Source: Caballeronia zhejiangensis (GTDB lineage Bacteria; Pseudomonadota; Gammaproteobacteria; Burkholderiales; Burkholderiaceae). Taken from it: DNA of 64,000 nucleotides. Under the pieces are notes generated by a model that was given only the letters and a program-made list of their open reading frames with translations, did not search any database and was not told where the DNA came from. Of the stretch, positions 54,701 through 64,000 are shown one piece after another (within the stretch, counting starts at the first letter, position 1; every line of letters begins with the position of its first letter). The stretch spans positions 1-64,000 of the forward strand of contig NZ_JFHD01000020.1 of the NCBI RefSeq assembly GCF_000698575.1. Reading direction: 5' to 3'. Position numbers and translations under genes: made by a program.

Positions 54701-55260
54701 AGCGTGATCCCTTTGGCTTTCAGGGCTTGCGCGAGTGCATGCGTAGCGCGTGAACAGTGCGTCTTCACGCTACCCTCGGAGCATCCCATCGCGGCGGCCG
54801 TCTCGGCGACATCCATATCCTCCCAGTAACGCATGAGAAAAGCTTCTCGTTGACGCGCGGGCAGTTTCTGGATTTCGGCGTCGATCAGATTCAATACCTG
54901 CTCGCGCTCCAGACGGTTTTCGCTGCTCTCGCTGCCCGCCGCGCCGTCCTCGGATTCGAGGGTTTCGAGCGGGTCGAATTCGTCGTCGTCCGCATTGCCG
55001 AAGGACGAAAACAGGCTGACCCAGGTGTTGCGCACCTTCTGGCGACGAAAATAATCATGCGTCGCGTTCTGAAGGATACGCTGGAATAAAAGGGGAAGCT
55101 CGGATGCAGGCCGGTCGCCGTATTTTTCCGCCAGCTTGATCATCGCGTCCTGCACGATGTCGAGCGCCGCGTCGTCGTCGCGAACGGTGTACACGGTTTG
55201 CTTGAACGCGCGTCTTTCGACGCCCGCCAGGAAGTCGGCGAGTTCCTTGTCTGATGCCAT
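54697..55260 (-). CDS. ECF-type RNA polymerase sigma factor
   Basis: The 187-residue sigma-70 family factor has region 2 (DDDAALDIVQDAMIKLAEKYGD, LFQRILQNATHDYFRR) and region 4 (IQKLPARQREAFLMRYWEDMDVAETAAAMGCSEGSVKTHCSRATHAL). An acidic linker rich in Asp/Glu separates them. It starts the minus-strand cluster with DUF3619, DUF3106 and RDD genes and probably directs their own transcription. Confidence 0.92.
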   Translation of the reverse strand: MASDKELADFLAGVERRAFKQTVYTVRDDDAALDIVQDAMIKLAEKYGDRPASELPLLFQRILQNATHDYFRRQKVRNTWVSLFSSFGNADDDEFDPLETLESEDGAAGSESSENRLEREQVLNLIDAEIQKLPARQREAFLMRYWEDMDVAETAAAMGCSEGSVKTHCSRATHALAQALKAKGITL

Positions 55261-55683
55261 CCGTTGGGGACCCGGCGCAACGAAGCTGCGTCCGAAGTTG
55301 CGTCGATGAGGATCGTGGAGTTCTAGGAAAACCTGCGAATCCTAGCAAAGTTTCGCCGCATCCGGAGCGGATGAGAGCTTTTGTTGCCATTTGCCGCCTG
55401 CACTCGACCGGTCGAATGCGCCCCGGACAGCCGCACCCCGTAAAGGAACTTTCGCGCCGCAACGGCGCAAAATCAGCGCGCACGCCGCGTTCGGTAACTT
55501 TTTGCTTGACCGCCCGCGCGCGCCGCTGTTACATTTTCTGACTCGCATCATCAGTGAAATGTCTGCTTTGAGGCGAGCCCAAGAAGCACGCCAGTCAAAC
55601 CTAGACGCGCCGCTTGAACCCGAGCCACAAGCCCGGCAGAGAGCACCCGATCAATTTTTTGCCGAAAATTCGAAAGGTGATGA
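55261..55683. other. Divergent region between sigma gene and ilvI, about 420 bases
   Basis: This region holds the ilv promoter (55506-55535), a small palindrome GCGCCG-CAA-CGGCGC (about 55464-55478) without a T-run, and a possible 42-codon frame that overlaps the ilvI start. I see no other gene. Confidence 0.5.
55506..55535 (+). promoter_or_regulatory. Promoter of the ilvIHC operon
   Basis: TTGACC (55506-55511) and TACATT (55530-55535) are separated by 18 bases. Transcription from about 55542 would give a leader of about 140 bases before ilvI. Confidence 0.5.
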
Positions 55684-55687
55684 ATGA
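55559..55687 (+). CDS. Possible 42-codon leader gene overlapping ilvI
   Basis: This frame starts MSALRRAQEARQ and ends in NSKGDE; its TGA overlaps the ilvI ATG as ATGA. It is not rich in Leu, Ile or Val, so it is not a classical attenuator peptide, but the exact overlap is suggestive of translational coupling. The ribosome binding site is weak. It could be chance. Confidence 0.25.
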   Translation: MSALRRAQEARQSNLDAPLEPEPQARQRAPDQFFAENSKGDE

Positions 55688-57447
55688 ACATGCCCAGCGC
55701 GGAATTCTCCACGTCGGATACGACTCCTCCTCACGAAGCTGACTCCATCGGCGCCACCGTGCTCATGCGCGCATTGGCCGATGAGAACGTCGAGTTCATT
55801 TGGGGCTATCCCGGCGGCTCGGTACTCTACATCTACGACGAGCTGTACAAGCAAGACCAGATTCAGCACATTCTCGTGCGCCACGAGCAGGCCGCCGTGC
55901 ACGCCGCCGACGCGTATTCGCGCTCGACCGGCAACGTCGGCGTGTGTCTCGTGACCTCGGGCCCGGGCGTCACCAATGCCGTCACCGGCATCGCCACGGC
56001 CTACATGGATTCGATTCCGCTCGTCGTCATCAGCGGGCAGGTTCCGACCGCGGCCATCGGTCTCGACGCATTCCAGGAGTGCGACACCGTCGGCATCACG
56101 CGTCCATGCGTGAAGCACAACTTCCTCGTGAAGGACGTGCGCGACTTGGCCGAGACCGTCAAGAAAGCGTTCTACATCGCGCGTACCGGCCGTCCCGGCC
56201 CGGTACTGATCGACATTCCGAAGGACGTGTCGAAGGCGCCGTGCAAGTACGAGCCGGTCAAGAGCGTGTCGCTGCGTTCGTACAATCCGGTCACGAAGGG
56301 CCATTCGGGCCAGATCCGCAAGGCGGTGCAGCTTCTGCTGTCGGCGAAGCGCCCGTACATCTATACCGGCGGCGGCATCATCCTCGCCGATGCATCGCGC
56401 GAGCTGAACCAGTTCGCCGATCTGCTCGGCTATCCCGTCACCAACACGCTGATGGGCCTCGGCGGCTATCGCGCATCGGACAAGAAGTTCCTCGGCATGC
56501 TCGGCATGCACGGCACGTACGAAGCCAACATGGCGATGCAGAACTGCGACGTGCTGATCGCCATCGGCGCGCGCTTCGACGACCGCGTGATCGGCGATCC
56601 GAAGCACTTCGCGTCGTCGCCGCGCAAGATCATCCATATCGACGTCGACCCGTCGTCCATTTCCAAGCGCGTGAAGGTGGATATCCCCATCGTCGGCGAC
56701 GTGAAGGAAGTGCTCAAGGAGCTCATCGAGCAGCTTCAGCACGCCGAGCACGGCCCGGACACGCAGGCGCTCGCGAAGTGGTGGGACGAGATCGAAGGCT
56801 GGCGCTCGAAGGATTGCCTGTCCTACGACCGCAAGAGCGAGATCATCAAGCCGCAGTACGTCGTCGAAAAGCTCTGGGAACTGACCGACGGCAACGCGTT
56901 CGTGTGTTCCGATGTCGGCCAGCATCAGATGTGGGCGGCGCAGTTCTATCCGTTCAACAAGCCGCGCCGCTGGATCAACTCGGGCGGTCTCGGCACGATG
57001 GGCTTCGGCCTGCCGGCGGCGATGGGCGTGAAGATGGCCTATCCGGACGACGAAGTGGTCTGCATCACGGGCGAAGGCTCGATCCAGATGTGCATTCAGG
57101 AGCTCTCGACGTGCAAGCAGTACAACACGCCCGTCAAGATCATCTCGCTGAACAACCGCTATCTCGGCATGGTGCGCCAGTGGCAGCAGATCGAATACAA
57201 GAAGCGCTATTCCAGTTCGTACATGGACGCGCTGCCCGACTTCGTGAAGCTCGCTGAGGCGTACGGTCACGTCGGCATTCGCGTCGAAAAGACGGCGGAC
57301 GTCGAGCCGGCGCTGAAGGAAGCGCTGCGCCTGAAGGATCGCACCGTATTTCTCGACTTCCAGACCGATCCCACCGAAAACGTATTCCCGATGGTGCAGG
57401 CAGGCAAAGGCATCACGGAAATGCTGCTCGGGTCTGAGGATCTATAA
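55684..57447 (+). CDS. ilvI: Acetolactate synthase large subunit
   Basis: The 587-residue TPP enzyme condenses pyruvate with pyruvate or 2-ketobutyrate, the first common step of valine, leucine and isoleucine synthesis. It has the N-terminal GATVLMRALADENVEFIWGYPGG with the catalytic Glu region (HEQAAVHAADAY) and the C-terminal TPP motif, read here as GEGS (GDGS in many homologues) with SLNNRYLGMVRQW. AAGGTG precedes the ATG. Confidence 0.96.
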   Translation: MNMPSAEFSTSDTTPPHEADSIGATVLMRALADENVEFIWGYPGGSVLYIYDELYKQDQIQHILVRHEQAAVHAADAYSRSTGNVGVCLVTSGPGVTNAVTGIATAYMDSIPLVVISGQVPTAAIGLDAFQECDTVGITRPCVKHNFLVKDVRDLAETVKKAFYIARTGRPGPVLIDIPKDVSKAPCKYEPVKSVSLRSYNPVTKGHSGQIRKAVQLLLSAKRPYIYTGGGIILADASRELNQFADLLGYPVTNTLMGLGGYRASDKKFLGMLGMHGTYEANMAMQNCDVLIAIGARFDDRVIGDPKHFASSPRKIIHIDVDPSSISKRVKVDIPIVGDVKEVLKELIEQLQHAEHGPDTQALAKWWDEIEGWRSKDCLSYDRKSEIIKPQYVVEKLWELTDGNAFVCSDVGQHQMWAAQFYPFNKPRRWINSGGLGTMGFGLPAAMGVKMAYPDDEVVCITGEGSIQMCIQELSTCKQYNTPVKIISLNNRYLGMVRQWQQIEYKKRYSSSYMDALPDFVKLAEAYGHVGIRVEKTADVEPALKEALRLKDRTVFLDFQTDPTENVFPMVQAGKGITEMLLGSEDL

Positions 57448-57467
57448 CGCGGCTTCGACTCGCGAGG

Positions 57468-57516
57468 CCCGCGCGCGCCTGTCTTCACAAAGGACATGTG
57501 ACGCGCGCGGGTTTTT
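57468..57516 (+). terminator. Terminator-like hairpin between ilvI and ilvH
   Basis: CCCGCGCGCG (57468-57477) pairs perfectly with CGCGCGCGGG (57502-57511), followed by TTTTT (57512-57516), with a 24-base loop. This is an intrinsic terminator shape inside an operon, so it may reduce ilvH relative to ilvI or be regulated. Confidence 0.5.
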
Positions 57517-57555
57517 CGGACGAACGCCTCTTCTGGACACATTCGGGAAAAGACA

Positions 57556-59129
<1,574 letters not shown>

Positions 59130-59161
59130 ATCTTTCGCTAGTCACGCTTTTTGCTGCATCG

Positions 59162-59200
59162 AAAGCCGCCCGGATGCCCTGTGCGCCGGGCGGCTTTTGC
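59162..59200 (+). terminator. Intrinsic terminator after ilvC
   Basis: AAAGCCGCCCGG (59162-59173) pairs perfectly with CCGGGCGGCTTT (59186-59197), followed by T residues. It ends the ilv operon just before psd. Confidence 0.8.
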
Positions 59201-59235
59201 TATCCTACGGTTTTTATAAAACACAGAACTCGTTC

Positions 59236-59880
59236 ATGAACTATCCTCATCCGATCATTGCCCGCGAAGGCTGGCCGTTCATCGCCATCGCGGCTGTCGT
59301 CGCCATCCTCGTGCAGGCGATCGGCGGCTTTGGCTTCGCCTGGATCTTCTGGCTGATCGTGATTTTCGTCGTCCAGTTCTTCCGCGATCCGGCCCGCCCG
59401 ATTCCGACCCAGCCCAACGCGGTGCTGTGTCCGGCGGATGGCCGCATCGTCGCGGTCGAAACCGCGCACGATCCGTACGTGGGCCGCGAAGCGCTCAAGA
59501 TCAGCGTGTTCATGAACGTGTTCAACGTACACTCGCAGCGCTCGCCGGTGGACGGCGCCATCACGAAGGTGCAGTACTTTCCGGGCGCGTATTTGAACGC
59601 GGCCGTCGATAAAGCGTCGACCGAGAACGAGCGCAACGCGGTCGTGCTGCAGACGGCGGGCGGGCATACCGTGACGTCGGTGCAGATCGCGGGCCTCATC
59701 GCGCGACGCATTCTCTGCTACGTGCATGTGGGCGAGCCGCTCACGCGCGGCCAGCGCTACGGCTTCATTCGCTTCGGCTCGCGTGTCGACGTGTATCTGC
59801 CGGTTGGCAGCCGGCCGCGCGTGTCGATCGGCGAGAAGGTTTCGGCTTCGTCGACGATCCTCGCCGAATTCGCGGAATAA
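59236..59880 (+). CDS. psd: Phosphatidylserine decarboxylase (short, archaeal-like type)
   Basis: The 214-residue protein makes phosphatidylethanolamine. An N-terminal hydrophobic segment anchors it, then [11 protein letters not shown] and [14 protein letters not shown] show the family. The self-cleavage site for the pyruvoyl cofactor is Gly-Ser in [11 protein letters not shown]. Length fits the short (type II) Psd group. The ATG at 59236 is preferred over upstream in-frame codons. It is followed after 13 bases by pssA. Confidence 0.93.
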   Translation: MNYPHPIIAREGWPFIAIAAVVAILVQAIGGFGFAWIFWLIVIFVVQFFRDPARPIPTQPNAVLCPADGRIVAVETAHDPYVGREALKISVFMNVFNVHSQRSPVDGAITKVQYFPGAYLNAAVDKASTENERNAVVLQTAGGHTVTSVQIAGLIARRILCYVHVGEPLTRGQRYGFIRFGSRVDVYLPVGSRPRVSIGEKVSASSTILAEFAE

Positions 59881-59893
59881 CGCGGAGGATTCG

Positions 59894-60760
59894 ATGGCGG
59901 CATTCAAACCGCGCCGTAATCGCGCGAACGCGACGCCTCCGCGCGCGTTCCGCCGCAACAAGGCCGCGCAGGACGTCGGCGCCGTGGAGACGCGGCGCGC
60001 GAAGCGGCAGCAGTTCCTCAGAAAACGCGGCATTTACCTGCTGCCCAACGCGTTCACCACGGCCGCGCTTTTTTGCGGCTTCTTCGCCGTCGTTCAGGCG
60101 ATGAACGTGCGTTTCGAGATCGCGGCCATCGCCATTTTCGTCGCGATGGTGCTCGATGGCATGGACGGACGCGTCGCGCGCATGACGCACACGCAGAGCG
60201 CGTTCGGCGAGCAGTTCGACAGCCTTTCGGACATGGTGTCGTTCGGCGTCGCGCCGGCGCTCGTCATGTACGAATGGGTGTTGAAGGATCTCGGGCGCTG
60301 GGGCTGGCTCGCCGCGTTCGTCTACTGCTCGGGCGCGGCGCTGCGGCTCGCGCGCTTCAATACGAACGTCGGCGTGGTCGACAAGCGGTACTTCCAGGGC
60401 TTGCCGTCACCGGCCGCGGCTGCGCTGATCGCCGGTTTCGTCTGGCTCGCGACCGACAATCGCGTGCCGCTCAAGCTCGTGTGGCTGCCGTGGGTCGCGT
60501 TTGCGCTGACCATCTACGCCGGCGTGACGATGGTATCGAACGCGCCGTTCTACAGCGGCAAGGCGCTCGACGTGCGCTATCGCGTGCCGTTCGCGGGCGT
60601 GTTGCTGATCGTGGTGGCGTTCGTACTGGTGTCGTCGGATCCGCCGGTCATGCTGTTCTGCCTGTTCGTGCTGTACGGCTTCTCGGGCTATATCTGGTGG
60701 GGCTATCTTGCGATGCGCGGACGGCCGAATCCCGCGCGCAGTTCGCAGCGGGAACACTAG
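59894..60760 (+). CDS. pssA: CDP-diacylglycerol-serine O-phosphatidyltransferase
   Basis: The 288-residue membrane enzyme makes phosphatidylserine, which Psd decarboxylates. It has a basic N-terminus, several hydrophobic segments and the CDP-alcohol motif DGMDGRVAR followed by GEQFDSLSD. GGAGG lies before the ATG. Psd and PssA in one unit form the phosphatidylethanolamine branch. Confidence 0.93.
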   Translation: MAAFKPRRNRANATPPRAFRRNKAAQDVGAVETRRAKRQQFLRKRGIYLLPNAFTTAALFCGFFAVVQAMNVRFEIAAIAIFVAMVLDGMDGRVARMTHTQSAFGEQFDSLSDMVSFGVAPALVMYEWVLKDLGRWGWLAAFVYCSGAALRLARFNTNVGVVDKRYFQGLPSPAAAALIAGFVWLATDNRVPLKLVWLPWVAFALTIYAGVTMVSNAPFYSGKALDVRYRVPFAGVLLIVVAFVLVSSDPPVMLFCLFVLYGFSGYIWWGYLAMRGRPNPARSSQREH

Positions 60761-60784
60761 GCCTCGACGCTTTCAAACAAAAAA

Positions 60785-60815
60785 GGCGGCAACCGATGAG
60801 GTTCGCCGCCTTTTT
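60785..60815 (+). terminator. Terminator after pssA
   Basis: GGCGGC (60785-60790), preceded by an A-run, pairs with GCCGCC (60805-60810) and is followed by TTTTT (60811-60815). The inner AACC/GGTT extends the stem with a bulge. It may also serve the convergent gene. Confidence 0.8.
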
Positions 60816-60831
60816 GCTTTTTGCGCGCCGA

Positions 60832-61560
60832 TCAACCCGCGACCAGCGTGCCGTTCTGAATATGCACGCGCTCGCCTTGCTGGAACGGCGGCGGATTCTT
60901 GTACGTGAAGGTCCGAGTCTTGCCGTTTTCCATCCGCACGTGCACCGAGTAATCGGTTTCGCTGCGGATATGCTTTTCGACCGAATTGCCGGCCAGACCG
61001 CCGCCGAGCGCGCCGAGCAGCGTCATCGCCGTGCGCCCGCCGCCACGGCCGAACTGATTGCCAACGACGCCGCCCGCCACCGCGCCGCCGACCGCGCCGA
61101 TGCCGGTGCCGTGGCCTTCATGCTTGACGGCTGAAATCGACTCGACGGTGCCGCACGTCGAGCAATACGCCGGATGCTGCGGCGGTTGCTGCGCATACGA
61201 TGGCTGCGCGGGTCGTGGCTGCGCCGGGGCCGGTTGCGCCTGCTGCTGTGCCGCTTGCTGTTGCTGGGCGGCTTGTTGCTGCGCCGCCTGCTGTTGAGCG
61301 GCGGCTTGCTGCTGCGCCGGGCTCGGCGCGGTGGAATCGACTACTGGCTGCTGCGCGACCGCCGCCGTCTGTGTCTGCGGGTTCTGCGGGGAATTGCTCG
61401 ATGCTCTCGGGAACAGTCCCGTCATCGCGGCGGTAGCCACGAGGCTCGCGACGATGACTGCGCCCGCCGCCGTGGCGATGAGCGGATGCAGACGCCGCTG
61501 CGGCGGCTGAGCGCTGCCGGAAGAGGGTGACGTGCTGAGTTTGCTGGTTCCGTTATCCAT
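60832..61560 (-). CDS. Glycine-zipper 2TM membrane protein
   Basis: The 242-residue protein has a cytoplasmic N-terminus, a membrane helix (about 26-50), a Gln/Ala repeat region (about 78-125, QQQAAQQQ-type), a Cys-x-x-Cys (CSTCG), and a glycine-zipper domain (IGAVGGAVAGGVVGNQFG, LLGALGGGLAGN). The C-terminal beta-type SH3-like end is VHVRMENGKTRTFTYKN. Such proteins resemble SlyB/Rick-17kDa envelope proteins and may affect envelope stability. GGAGG precedes the ATG. Confidence 0.85.
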   Translation of the reverse strand: MDNGTSKLSTSPSSGSAQPPQRRLHPLIATAAGAVIVASLVATAAMTGLFPRASSNSPQNPQTQTAAVAQQPVVDSTAPSPAQQQAAAQQQAAQQQAAQQQQAAQQQAQPAPAQPRPAQPSYAQQPPQHPAYCSTCGTVESISAVKHEGHGTGIGAVGGAVAGGVVGNQFGRGGGRTAMTLLGALGGGLAGNSVEKHIRSETDYSVHVRMENGKTRTFTYKNPPPFQQGERVHIQNGTLVAG

Positions 61561-61790
61561 TATCGAACCTCCGTTTCGAGGCGAACTGCCGCTACCGATG
61601 TCGGCAATCACGCCCATTCTCGGGGAAGCGCCGACTTTCCGCTTTTTCGGCGTGTAACAAATTCGCGGAGATTGTCTCTTTCGAGGAAAGCAGGAGCGAT
61701 GCCAATCCCGATGGCTCGAGCTGTGCGCCCTTCCGGGCCGAATACGGCTTGAAATTTTTACCAGCGGTTACAACAACGATCGTTCCATCG

Positions 61791-61823
61791 AAAAAAACGC
61801 GCCTCGAAAGGCGCGCTTTTTTT
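61791..61823. terminator. Bidirectional terminator downstream of lysS
   Basis: CGCGCC (61798-61803) pairs with GGCGCG (61810-61815). An A-run (61791-61797) on one side and a T-run (61817-61823) on the other give U-runs on both strands. It lies just past the lysS stop. Confidence 0.8.
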
Positions 61824-61845
61824 CGCTGAAACCCGAGGCGAAAGC

Positions 61846-63372
61846 TCAGTCCTCGCGACGCAGATGCGGGAACAGAATCACGTCGCGAATACTCGGGCTG
61901 TCGGTCAGCAGCATCACCAGACGGTCGATGCCGATGCCGCAACCGCCCGTCGGCGGCATGCCGTATTCGAGCGCGCGGATGTAATCGGCGTCGAAGTACA
62001 TCGCTTCTTCGTCGCCGGCGTCCTTCTGGTCGACCTGCTTCTGGAAGCGCGCGGCCTGATCTTCCGGATCGTTCAGCTCCGAGAAGCCGTTGGCGATTTC
62101 GCGGCCCGTGATAAAGAGCTCGAAACGCTCGGTGATGCCCGGCACCGAATCCGACGCACGCGCGAGCGGGGACACTTCGATCGGATAATCGACAATGTAC
62201 GTCGGCTCCCACAATTGCGATTCCGCCGTCTCTTCGAACAGCGCGAGCTGCAGCGAACCGAGACCGGCGTTGAGGAACGCGGGCTGCGTCGTATCCACAC
62301 CGAACTTCTTCAGTTCCGTGCGCAGGAACGCGGCATCGGACAACTGCGCGTCGGTGTATTGCGGCGCGTACTTCTGAATCGCCTGATTGATCGTCAGACG
62401 ATGGAACGGCTTGCTCAAATCAAGCTCGCGCCCCTGATACGTGATGGTGGCGGTGCCGAGCGCATCGATCGCGGCCTGGCGGATCAGTTGCTCGGTGAAG
62501 TCCATCAGCCAGCGGTAATCGGTGTACGCGGCGTAGAACTCCATCATCGTGAACTCCGGATTGTGACGCGGCGACACGCCTTCGTTCCGGAAGTTACGGT
62601 TGATCTCGAACACGCGCTCGAAACCGCCGACGATCAGCCGCTTCAGATACAGCTCGGGCGCGATGCGCAGGAACATTTGCATGTCGAGCGCGTTGTGATG
62701 CGTGGTGAACGGCTTGGCCGCCGCGCCGCCGGGAATGGGGTGGAGCATCGGCGTTTCGACTTCCATGAAGCTCGCCTGCGCCATGAAATTGCGGATCGAC
62801 GTGACGGCTTTCGTGCGCGCCATGAAGGTCTTGCGCGATTCCGGCGTGACGATCAGATCGACATAGCGCTGGCGATAGCGCGTTTCCTGATCGGCGAGGC
62901 CGTGGAACTTGTCCGGCAGCGGACGCAGCGCCTTCGAGAGCAGACGCAACTCCGTGCAGCGCACCGACAGCTCGCCCTTGTTCGTGCGGAACAGCACGCC
63001 CTTGGCGGCGACGATATCGCCCAGATCCCACTTCTTGAATGCGTCGTAGGTTTCGGCGCCGACGTCCGCGGGCGTCACGAAGAACTGGATCTGGCCGCTG
63101 CCATCCTGAACCGTCGCGAAGCTCGCCTTGCCCATCACGCGCTTCAACATCATCCGGCCGGCGATCGCGACGGGCAGGGGATTCGCTTCGAGCGCGTCTT
63201 TATCCGTTTCGGCGTAGTCGCTCTGCAGCGCGGCGGCCTGATGCGTCGGGCGGAAGTCGTTCGGATAGGCGATGCCTTGCTCGCGCATCGCGCGCAGCTT
63301 GTCGCGTCGCTCGCCGATGATCTGGTTCTCTTCCAGTTCGGGAGCGGCGCCCGGTTGAATCGGTTCGGTCAT
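61846..63372 (-). CDS. lysS: Lysyl-tRNA synthetase (class II)
   Basis: The 508-residue enzyme has an N-terminal OB-fold anticodon-binding domain (about 60-160) and a class II catalytic core with [24 protein letters not shown], motif 2 [19 protein letters not shown], and motif 3 [14 protein letters not shown] near the C-terminus. Complete. It lies about 75 bases downstream of prfB on the same strand, the usual order in many proteobacteria. Confidence 0.97.
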   Translation of the reverse strand: MTEPIQPGAAPELEENQIIGERRDKLRAMREQGIAYPNDFRPTHQAAALQSDYAETDKDALEANPLPVAIAGRMMLKRVMGKASFATVQDGSGQIQFFVTPADVGAETYDAFKKWDLGDIVAAKGVLFRTNKGELSVRCTELRLLSKALRPLPDKFHGLADQETRYRQRYVDLIVTPESRKTFMARTKAVTSIRNFMAQASFMEVETPMLHPIPGGAAAKPFTTHHNALDMQMFLRIAPELYLKRLIVGGFERVFEINRNFRNEGVSPRHNPEFTMMEFYAAYTDYRWLMDFTEQLIRQAAIDALGTATITYQGRELDLSKPFHRLTINQAIQKYAPQYTDAQLSDAAFLRTELKKFGVDTTQPAFLNAGLGSLQLALFEETAESQLWEPTYIVDYPIEVSPLARASDSVPGITERFELFITGREIANGFSELNDPEDQAARFQKQVDQKDAGDEEAMYFDADYIRALEYGMPPTGGCGIGIDRLVMLLTDSPSIRDVILFPHLRRED

Positions 63373-63410
63373 GATGATTGTGGCTTTTTGATGCGAGGCG
63401 GGCTGAATTG

Positions 63411-63440
63411 AAAACGCGGATATCGAAGTCGATACCCGCG
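63411..63440 (-). terminator. Terminator-like hairpin between prfB and lysS
   Basis: CGCGGATATCGA (63415-63426) pairs with TCGATACCCGCG (63429-63440) with one mismatch. On the minus strand the stem is followed by TTTT (63414-63411). It would end prfB transcripts before lysS or reduce readthrough. Confidence 0.6.
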
Positions 63441-63448
63441 TCGGCGAA

Positions 63449-64000
63449 TTAAACGCCCTGTTTCAGACTCGCGCTGATGAAGTCGTCGAGGTCGCCGTCG
63501 AGCACGGCGCGCGTGTTGCTCATTTCCACGTTGGTGCGCAAGTCCTTCACGCGGCTCTGGTCGAGCACGTAGGAGCGGATCTGATGGCCCCAGCCCACGT
63601 CGGTCTTGCTCGATTCGAGCTTGTCTTGCTCGGCCTGACGCTTGCGCATCTCGAATTCGTAGAGACGCGCCTTGAGCATTTGCATGGCTTCCGCGCGATT
63701 GCGGTGCTGCGAGCGGTCGTTCTGGCACTGCACGACGATGCCCGTCGGCGCGTGCGTGAGTCGCACGGCGGAGTCGGTCTTGTTGATGTGCTGGCCGCCC
63801 GCGCCGGATGCGCGATACGTGTCCGTGCGGATATCGGCGGGATTGATCTCGATCTCGATCGAATCGTCGATTTCCGGATACACGAACACCGACGAAAACG
63901 ACGTGTGACGCCCACCCGACGAGTCGAACGGCGACTTGCGCACGAGGCGGTGAATGCCGGTTTCGGTGCGCAGATAGCCGTATGCGTATTCGCCTTCGAC
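63449..64000 (-). CDS. prfB: Peptide chain release factor 2 (3' part, runs off right edge)
   Basis: The last about 183 residues of RF2 are visible, including [21 protein letters not shown] and the universally conserved GGQ motif in [13 protein letters not shown] that reaches the peptidyl transferase centre. The C-terminus ends [22 protein letters not shown]. The frame is open to the window edge. The start and the programmed frameshift site typical of RF2 lie outside. Confidence 0.96.
   Translation of the reverse strand, partial: VEGEYAYGYLRTETGIHRLVRKSPFDSSGGRHTSFSSVFVYPEIDDSIEIEINPADIRTDTYRASGAGGQHINKTDSAVRLTHAPTGIVVQCQNDRSQHRNRAEAMQMLKARLYEFEMRKRQAEQDKLESSKTDVGWGHQIRSYVLDQSRVKDLRTNVEMSNTRAVLDGDLDDFISASLKQGV

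Noticed and set aside
61174-61530. Plus-strand frames with Cys/Leu repeats and possible short direct repeats near 61240-61320
   Set aside because: They are the reverse reading of the Gln/Ala repeat in the glycine-zipper protein; no spacers or CRISPR-type regularity.

Overview
The window is a GC-rich, densely coded chromosomal stretch whose gene content and order fit a betaproteobacterium of the Burkholderiaceae, most likely Caballeronia or Paraburkholderia. The signs are a bifunctional IolC with a DUF2090 half, the ECF sigma-DUF3619-DUF3106-RDD cluster, ilvIHC followed by psd and pssA, lysS beside prfB, and a long palindromic repeat of a kind I associate with these genomes. The genus is inferred from family resemblance; no rRNA, tRNA, CRISPR array or complete insertion sequence was seen.

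Layout. 1-1729: end of a branched-chain amino acid type ABC transporter (livM end, livG, livF); the degenerate motifs of the two ATPases fall in the same composite ATP site. 1741-2231: a decayed FitAB/VapBC toxin-antitoxin pair. 2315-14844: a myo-inositol catabolism and uptake locus. The minus strand runs binding protein, permease, ATPase, iolC, iolD, iolE, iolB; the plus strand runs an RpiR regulator, iolG and a second Gfo/Idh/MocA dehydrogenase. A GGAA-N6-TTCC site lies in the divergent promoter region. A 605-bp near-symmetric palindrome sits between iolD and iolE. iolA (methylmalonate-semialdehyde dehydrogenase) is not in the window.

14909-28223: a TusA-like protein, galU, valS, an uncharacterised membrane protein, uvrD, mtnN, a two-gene operon of unknown function behind a Fur-box promoter, propionate-CoA ligase and an Fsr-type MFS exporter. 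28224-35743: a signalling cluster (chemoreceptor, HDOD protein, GGDEF-EAL protein, EAL-HDOD protein). 35785-45202: a secreted peroxiredoxin, a CIO-type cytochrome bd oxidase, a guanidine-II (mini-ykkC) riboswitch with its guanidine exporter Gdx, a DUF4126 protein, an FtsX-like permease, a truncated haemoglobin, an AlaX editing protein and a DUF924 protein. 45203-48062: a less GC-rich accessory patch with two diverged DUF5672 genes around a 5'-truncated subtilase.

48063-55260 (minus strand): SDR, LOG protein and TetR regulator; diacylglycerol kinase, glycosyltransferase and LpxH-like phosphoesterase, suggesting membrane glycolipid work; then the ECF sigma cluster. 55506-60815: ilvI-ilvH-ilvC with a terminator-like hairpin inside the operon, then psd and pssA. 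60832-64000 (minus strand): a glycine-zipper protein, lysS and the 3' part of prfB, which runs off the right edge.

The most useful leads are the long palindrome inside the iol operon, the Fur-box promoter driving two unknown proteins, the guanidine riboswitch-Gdx unit, and the asymmetric LivG/LivF pair.
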